Positions 58,682 through 64,000 of a stretch of 64,000 nt of DNA are shown piece after piece (the first letter of the stretch is position 1; the number at the start of each line of letters is the position of its first letter). The stretch is from Stictocephala bisonia (taxonomy: Eukaryota > Arthropoda > Insecta > Hemiptera > Membracidae), in contig JAQJVL010000155.1 of assembly GCA_035578905.1 (NCBI GenBank), positions 1,591,501 through 1,655,500 of the forward strand. The letters run 5' to 3'. Both the position numbers and the translations under genes were made by a program. The notes under the pieces are model-generated. The model was given only the letters and a program-made list of their open reading frames with translations. It did no database searches and was not told where the DNA came from.

Positions 58682-59017
58682 GTGACTGCAACTAAAACAA
58701 AAAATCTTCCACTTAAAAATTCCTTCTATAACAGTACAAGCTCTCTGTATTCATTTTATTACTAAGTAAATTTTCTTACCATTTTTATGTTTCAACTGTG
58801 TAATTATTTGCTCATGTATGTTTAATTCATGCTTGTCTACGGTTCAATAGAAGTTATTCAATGAATCCTAGCAGTAATTACTGATATTGTTTGTTACTGC
58901 TATTAAATTTTAAAAGGTGTTATTTATGACTATGAAAAAGACAAATTAAAAGATTTAATATTAAGAATTAATTTTCAACGAATTCATTTTTTATCATTTA
59001 AACATTCCCATTATTAG

Positions 59018-59064
59018 TTTATTAATCTTTCAGATATATATAACTGATCAGAAAGATTAATAAA
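59018..59064. repeat. Perfect hairpin, 14-bp arms
   Basis: TTTATTAATCTTTC (59018-59031) and its exact complement (59051-59064) surround a 19-nt loop. Confidence 0.85.
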
Positions 59065-59089
59065 ATAACAAGATAATAAAATAATATAA

Positions 59090-59589
59090 AAAATTATCTA
59101 CTCAATAGCCACAAAATCTGCAAAATCACTGGACAGATTTTGATCAAATTTGGAGGGTAGTTGGCTTTTGTATTATAGAGACCGACTAAGAAAGGATTTT
59201 GGGAAATTCCATTCCTAACGGATAGAAACAGTCACTCAATGTTTCCTTTTTTCCCATAAAATTAACGTTGGCATTAATTTAATTCAAAAATTTATTTCAA
59301 ACAGCTCATACAAAAAAACATAAACTTGACACATAAGCTTCGCTATTGTTATTTTCATTGTGACATGTTTAAGGTAATTTCTACTAACTCTTACATGATT
59401 GCACTACTTAACATCCCTTAAGGTAGACTTTTAAGGGTTTCTAGCTAGACTATAAAACTTTGTTACTTAGAAAAACGGCAGCAGGGTGTGCTTTTATATT
59501 AATGTGTTGGTTTAGAGATAACAACGGAGGTAAGGATAGTAAGCGAGCGCAGAGAACAACACCTTAGCGATGCAAGGGCTGTCAGCTAG
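59090..59589 (+). mobile_element. Helitron-like repeat, family H2, with CTAG|T end
   Basis: It shares its body with 44650-45010 and ends GGGCTGTCAGCTAG followed by T, as a Helitron 3' end would. A clear 3' hairpin and the TC start were not found, so the class is tentative. Confidence 0.55.
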
Positions 59590-60171
59590 TATGAATACAA
59601 TACTCACTATGTTCAGTGATATGTAAAAAGTATTTTATTGAATTGAAAGGGCAGGCAGATCTTAAATTATAGTAAAATTGTCAGAGAGCAAGTAGAAAAA
59701 TAAAACACCAGCCTCATAAAGCCAGAACTACTGTATGTAATTGTTTATTGTCTTCCAACGGCTTAGCCATTTAATTACAAAGAACATTAAAAGTATAACA
59801 TACATATTCTAATTGTGTTATATAAATTGATAGAAAATATAAATAAAAATGAAATCAGATATAATAAACAAGTAATGGAAATTGCTAAAATGAACACAAT
59901 GCAGCACAGAAACTATGAGGGGTTATATAAAATAATATTGAGACAATAAAATAAGTTGATAGAAATAAGCTGTTGGACTGTTATTGGAATGTTAATTAAT
60001 AACATTTTCCTGGAAAACAATAGCTCTTTGTTTGAAACAAAGACCCCTCACCAAGATAAAGTTTATTCAAAATCGATATGTCTTAAAGTTAACAGCCGAT
60101 TATTTAAACAAAATAAATACATCGTTCACAAAAACTTTATCTAAACAAAATAAATACAAGTTCACTCCAAG

Positions 60172-60240
60172 TAAACCACTGTACGTGTATGGGCGGGCGG
60201 GTGTTAAAACCGATGTACATGTGTGGGTGGGCGGATGGGT
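60172..60240 (+). repeat. Minisatellite, two units of the 36-bp family
   Basis: CCACTGTACGTGTATGGGCG...and CCGATGTACATGTGTGGGTG... repeat the unit of 823-980. A single opposite unit is at about 60485-60525 and a partial one at 63955-63975. Confidence 0.85.
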
Positions 60241-60545
60241 AAAAAATTAATTAATTTTCTTCGAATGTAACACCAAGTGACTCAAATATTCTCTTCCAAA
60301 CCTCTTCTGAAGATCTTCTTTTACTTGAAGTCTATAATTAAAACGTCTAGACAAACTAGTGTTTTCAATCTGGTCTGTCAAGAACTCCATACTCCCTCGT
60401 ATCATACAAAAACATTGCTGGTGTCAAAACCTCCATATCTTTACAAAACATGAGTTCACTTACGCGATCCTATTTGCAATTGATTGACCCACCCGCCCAC
60501 CTGTACACGTACAATGGCATTGATTGTTTTTGAGTAATGGCAACT

Positions 60546-60655
60546 GTACGTAAACTTTATTCAATTGTAGAAACACCGTCTAATATAGCTCATTCAGGGA
60601 TTTGAATCTTGTACGGTACTCTGTAAACTAAAGTCTGAACCACTGAGCCACCAAC
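60546..60655 (-). mobile_element. tRNA-derived SINE, family 1, decayed minus copy
   Basis: The reverse complement has GGTGGCTCAGTGGTTCAGAC, an AGATTCAAATCC B box and TTGAATAAAGTTTACGTAC. Confidence 0.7.
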
Positions 60656-61337
60656 TGTTTTCTGAGGAAATTACTAGTAATAAAAAAAGTAACAAATATG
60701 ACTCAATAAGATTTCCAAAACAAGTGTATCTCGCACAACACAAATTTACTAGAATATAATTACAAAATGTATAGATATTATTGTGATAGATTTTGGGGAA
60801 CCACGTTTACAGTTTGTACATATGTTGTAATATAGTTGTAACATATGTTGAATTTCACCAATTTGTGAATTCAGTTTATCTTTGTTGTATTGAAAATCAG
60901 TTCTGTACCATTCATCTAAAATATTTGTTCAACCTTAAATCAATGATTTCAAAAATCTCTCTAAATTTAAATATTTGAACATAAATGTTATGTAAACTAA
61001 CATTAAATTTGTGATAAATCTACAAATCAAATAGGTGCCTTTAAAAACGGAAAATTATGAAACCACATGTAGCAAACGCACTGTATGTTAGTACAATTAT
61101 ATTTGTAGAATAAGTATCCTTAATTGATGTTTTTACTTATGAAGCCAATCCTTTTTGACATACCACGATTTAATAGACCTTAAACAAATGTTACGTTAAA
61201 TTAATGTAAAAAAATTGCTTTTGTTATATCAAAATAACGCTTAACTGTAAATGTTGGTTACATGGTTTAGGTCTCAAGAATTTCAGATTCAACATATGCC
61301 GCAATTTGTATTGATGATATATATTGAATAGATATAT

Positions 61338-62040
61338 AATTTTCTTTTAAACATGTTTCTTTTTCTTGTAATAACTTATAGAACTCCCTAATTATCTATA
61401 TTTCCACCTATATTATATTATATTTATCTATAATTATACTATTCCACCCGCTGAAAATTTAAATTACAGCATGTTGGTTATGACACTGTGTGTTAAAGAG
61501 TTATTAATAAAATGAATGTTTATTAGTAAATATTTCAGAATCAATAATAATCTGTTTACTTCTCATATACTACCAATAAAATTTATATATATATATATAT
61601 AATATATATAAATTTATATATATATAAATTATATTTATATATTGAATAAGATTATTCAATGCTTATTAAAAAGACGTGTAATAAATTGAAGTTTATTTTC
61701 TTATATTCATTTTTTGTGGTTCGGAGCTCTGTCTTTTCTAGAGAAAATATCACAAAATAGGCCGCAAAACACTGAAACTTTCAAATTAAGCTTTAAACTT
61801 TATTATATATGAGAAGTAAACAGATTATTATTGATTCTGAAATATTTACTAATAAATATTCATTTTATTAATAACTCTTTAACACACAGTATCATAATTA
61901 ACATGCTGTAATTTAAATTTTCAACAGGTGGAATAGTATAATTATAGATAAATATAATATAATATATGTGGAAATATAGATAATTAGGGAGTTCTATAAG
62001 TTATTACAACAAGAAAAAGAAACATGTTTAAAAGAAAATT
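61338..62040. repeat. Long inverted repeat, ~232-bp arms at roughly 95% match
   Basis: 61338-61569 and 61806-62040 are reverse complements with only scattered mismatches (for example CCACCCGCTGAAAATTT against CCACCTGTTGAAAATTT). The loop of about 236 bp holds further AT palindromes (61580-61640). No coding content. It could be a MITE or foldback element, or a local inverted duplication; clear ends and target duplications were not found. Confidence 0.9.
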
Positions 62041-64000
62041 CTGGATAGTTAAATGCATACTTCCTATTTTTAGAGTTATAAGATGTTTTAAAATGTATTA
62101 TTTAGCTGATCAGCATTAAAAAGAATTTGTTTACCTAAAACATTAAGTTGTATAGCAACATCTATTTTAATATTCTAACATTGTGAAATCCTAAAACATG
62201 ACACCTATTTGAAACAACATGTTTTAAAAACAAATGAAACGTATAAATATGTAAATTGAAAATACTGTAGAACATTCAACAGGGCAAAATGTAACACTAT
62301 TTTATGGTAACATTACAATTTCTGAGGTACGCGACATTTATTTAATATTTATAAAACACAAATAAATTAGATCACATAGAACATTCTTGATTGATAGTAT
62401 AGCCTACCTTGATTGAAAATCATTTAATCATTTGATCAATCCCATCATATTGTAGAAAGTAACACAATTTATTTATAGTCTAAACAGGACTCAATAGTAA
62501 GTCCGCACTCAACGTACATCATTACACCAGATAAGAGCCAAGACTAAAGGGAACTGTGATGTTCCAGATGTTAACATTCATTTGGACTCGTAAGACAAGC
62601 AACTGGAATCTTCTACGCAGTTGCTCGGCTCATGGCTTACTTTATTTGAATTGCGCTGAAACGTCTTTTGAACAGAACATTGTAACGGTAAAACTGAATT
62701 ACAAACAGAAGGATATAAGGAACAATTTATAAGAATTGAAGAATTTATGACATTTATAAGGAACAAGTTTAGTTTATAAACTTCACTTGGTACATTAGGC
62801 AATATTGTACATAGAGGAAGAATAATCATATCAGCAGGTAAAGTTCATTAAAAACTTGAAAAATATTTTAGCACTGTAATGAACTGTAATTATTTTAGCA
62901 GTGTAATGCAGTAAGCAGAAAGTAAATATGTATCGGTTTTGTAATTTTGAATTACACACAAGTAACAAAAAGCTTTTGTTTTATTTCAATAATGCAACTT
63001 CAAAGCAAATGTTTGGTCTGTGCAAATACTGATGAGCTGTGTGAACAAGTGTCCTGTAAATTTCCATTACTATATTGATTTTTAAAAAAATTTACATTTT
63101 TTTTTTATATTTGTTACTTATAGATATCAGAGCTTTTCTCTAATAATCTATAAAAACACTAGAAGCAAAAAGCAGATGGATGAAAACTGCTACGAAAATC
63201 ACAATAATGTTATTTAAATATTAACTTGAAATTTTTTATTGCTCTCATATTGAACAATGTTATAAATACTGCAATACTTGTTACAAATACTAACTCTACT
63301 AAAATCATTTGTATCTAAGAATTGGTGTATTATGAGTTATATCCATTCATATATATTATGTACAATATAATATTATATGAATCATATTAAATTCAATAAT
63401 TACACCAGGCTATTGGTAATAAGTTTTGAAATAATATTTTGTTTAAGGCTAGTGTCATATCCCATCGTTTCTCTATTGTGGATGATATGCAATGCCTCAG
63501 TGGATCCATAGTAAGCTGCCGTGTAACAACAGTGGCAAGTAACCATGAACGGAGGCAGTCAAAGGAAACCACAATCGAAAACCACTATGTGTGACTGCTC
63601 CCATTTAATTCAATGCATTACTTATACACAGCGGTTTGTTAATGAAAAAAATGCTAAGTAAAACTAGTCATATTGAAGAAATTAGCAAAAAAAAAAACCT
63701 TCGTGATCTGTAGGCCGGTGTCATCACTTAAAACTAAAGCTTCAGGTGACAACAACAACATCAAGGTGTTATTTACAATATTTAAATCACCACTAATTCT
63801 CTGGGGGGAGCCCCTCCCCTCCTTTACACCTATTTTCATTAATCTACATCTAACATTACTATTGTAACACTATTGTAAGTACATTATAATAATATATCAT
63901 TGTACATTTTATTGTACAAAATTAGTATTTTAACATTACTGTACATCTTTGTACACATATACGTACAGTGGTATTAAATCTCTGGGGGAGGGAGGGGGTT
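62041..64000. other. No gene recognised
   Basis: It should lie within Pde8 (5' part) or just upstream, but no REC-domain or other PDE8 exon was seen. The open frames at 62578-62829 and 63654-63867 are unassigned. Confidence 0.5.

Noticed and set aside
60241..60420. Minus-strand frame with MEFLTDQIENTSLSRRFNY and QVKEDLQKRFGREY
   Set aside because: It looks coding-like (perhaps a transposase scrap) but I could not tie it to a family, and the neighbouring frame is open too.
62578..62829. 83-codon minus ORF as a possible upstream Pde8 exon
   Set aside because: No resemblance to the REC-like region of PDE8.

Overview
This is AT-rich, intron-rich animal nuclear DNA. Insect origin is likely: the Cks N-terminus resembles insect Cks proteins (from memory), and the repeats are piggyBac, P-superfamily, jockey-like LINE, Helitron and tRNA-derived SINE types. 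The order cannot be fixed from sequence alone. No bacterial, viral or CRISPR features are present.

Two host genes can be assembled exon by exon, both on the minus strand. (1) A Cks (Cdk regulatory subunit) gene has three coding exons between 10404 and 3270 that join in frame into a complete 99-residue protein. (2) A PDE8-type high-affinity cAMP phosphodiesterase gene has eleven exons between 57507 and 16584. They join with fully consistent phases into 598 codons running from the PAS domain to the stop. Its N-terminal exons lie outside the window or were not found. Cks and Pde8 are in tandem, about 6 kb apart. One hydrolyses cAMP and the other is a Cdk adaptor, and nothing in the sequence links them functionally.

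The rest is intron or intergenic DNA loaded with mobile elements. The Cks introns hold a piggyBac-type MITE, a broken piggyBac transposase, two LINE 3' ends and two SINEs; a pogo-like element lies just past the gene. The 17.9-kb Pde8 intron between 38144 and 20218 holds a piggyBac element with an intact 617-codon transposase ORF, a jockey-like LINE nested in an older LINE, an inverted pair of an unclassified 1.2-kb repeat with a near-identical core, a long-TIR mariner-like MITE, and a P-superfamily element 23 nt inside the 5' splice site. The 5' part of Pde8 carries Helitron ends, two long foldback elements and a LINE broken by a SINE. A 230-bp-arm inverted repeat and more minisatellite lie upstream (57.5-64 kb).

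Repeat families occurring several times are two SINE families, a 36-bp GT/CA-rich minisatellite unit at about seven places, a foldback family (two copies), and a Helitron-like family (two copies). Most short open frames elsewhere are chance frames in AT-rich DNA or lie inside these repeats.
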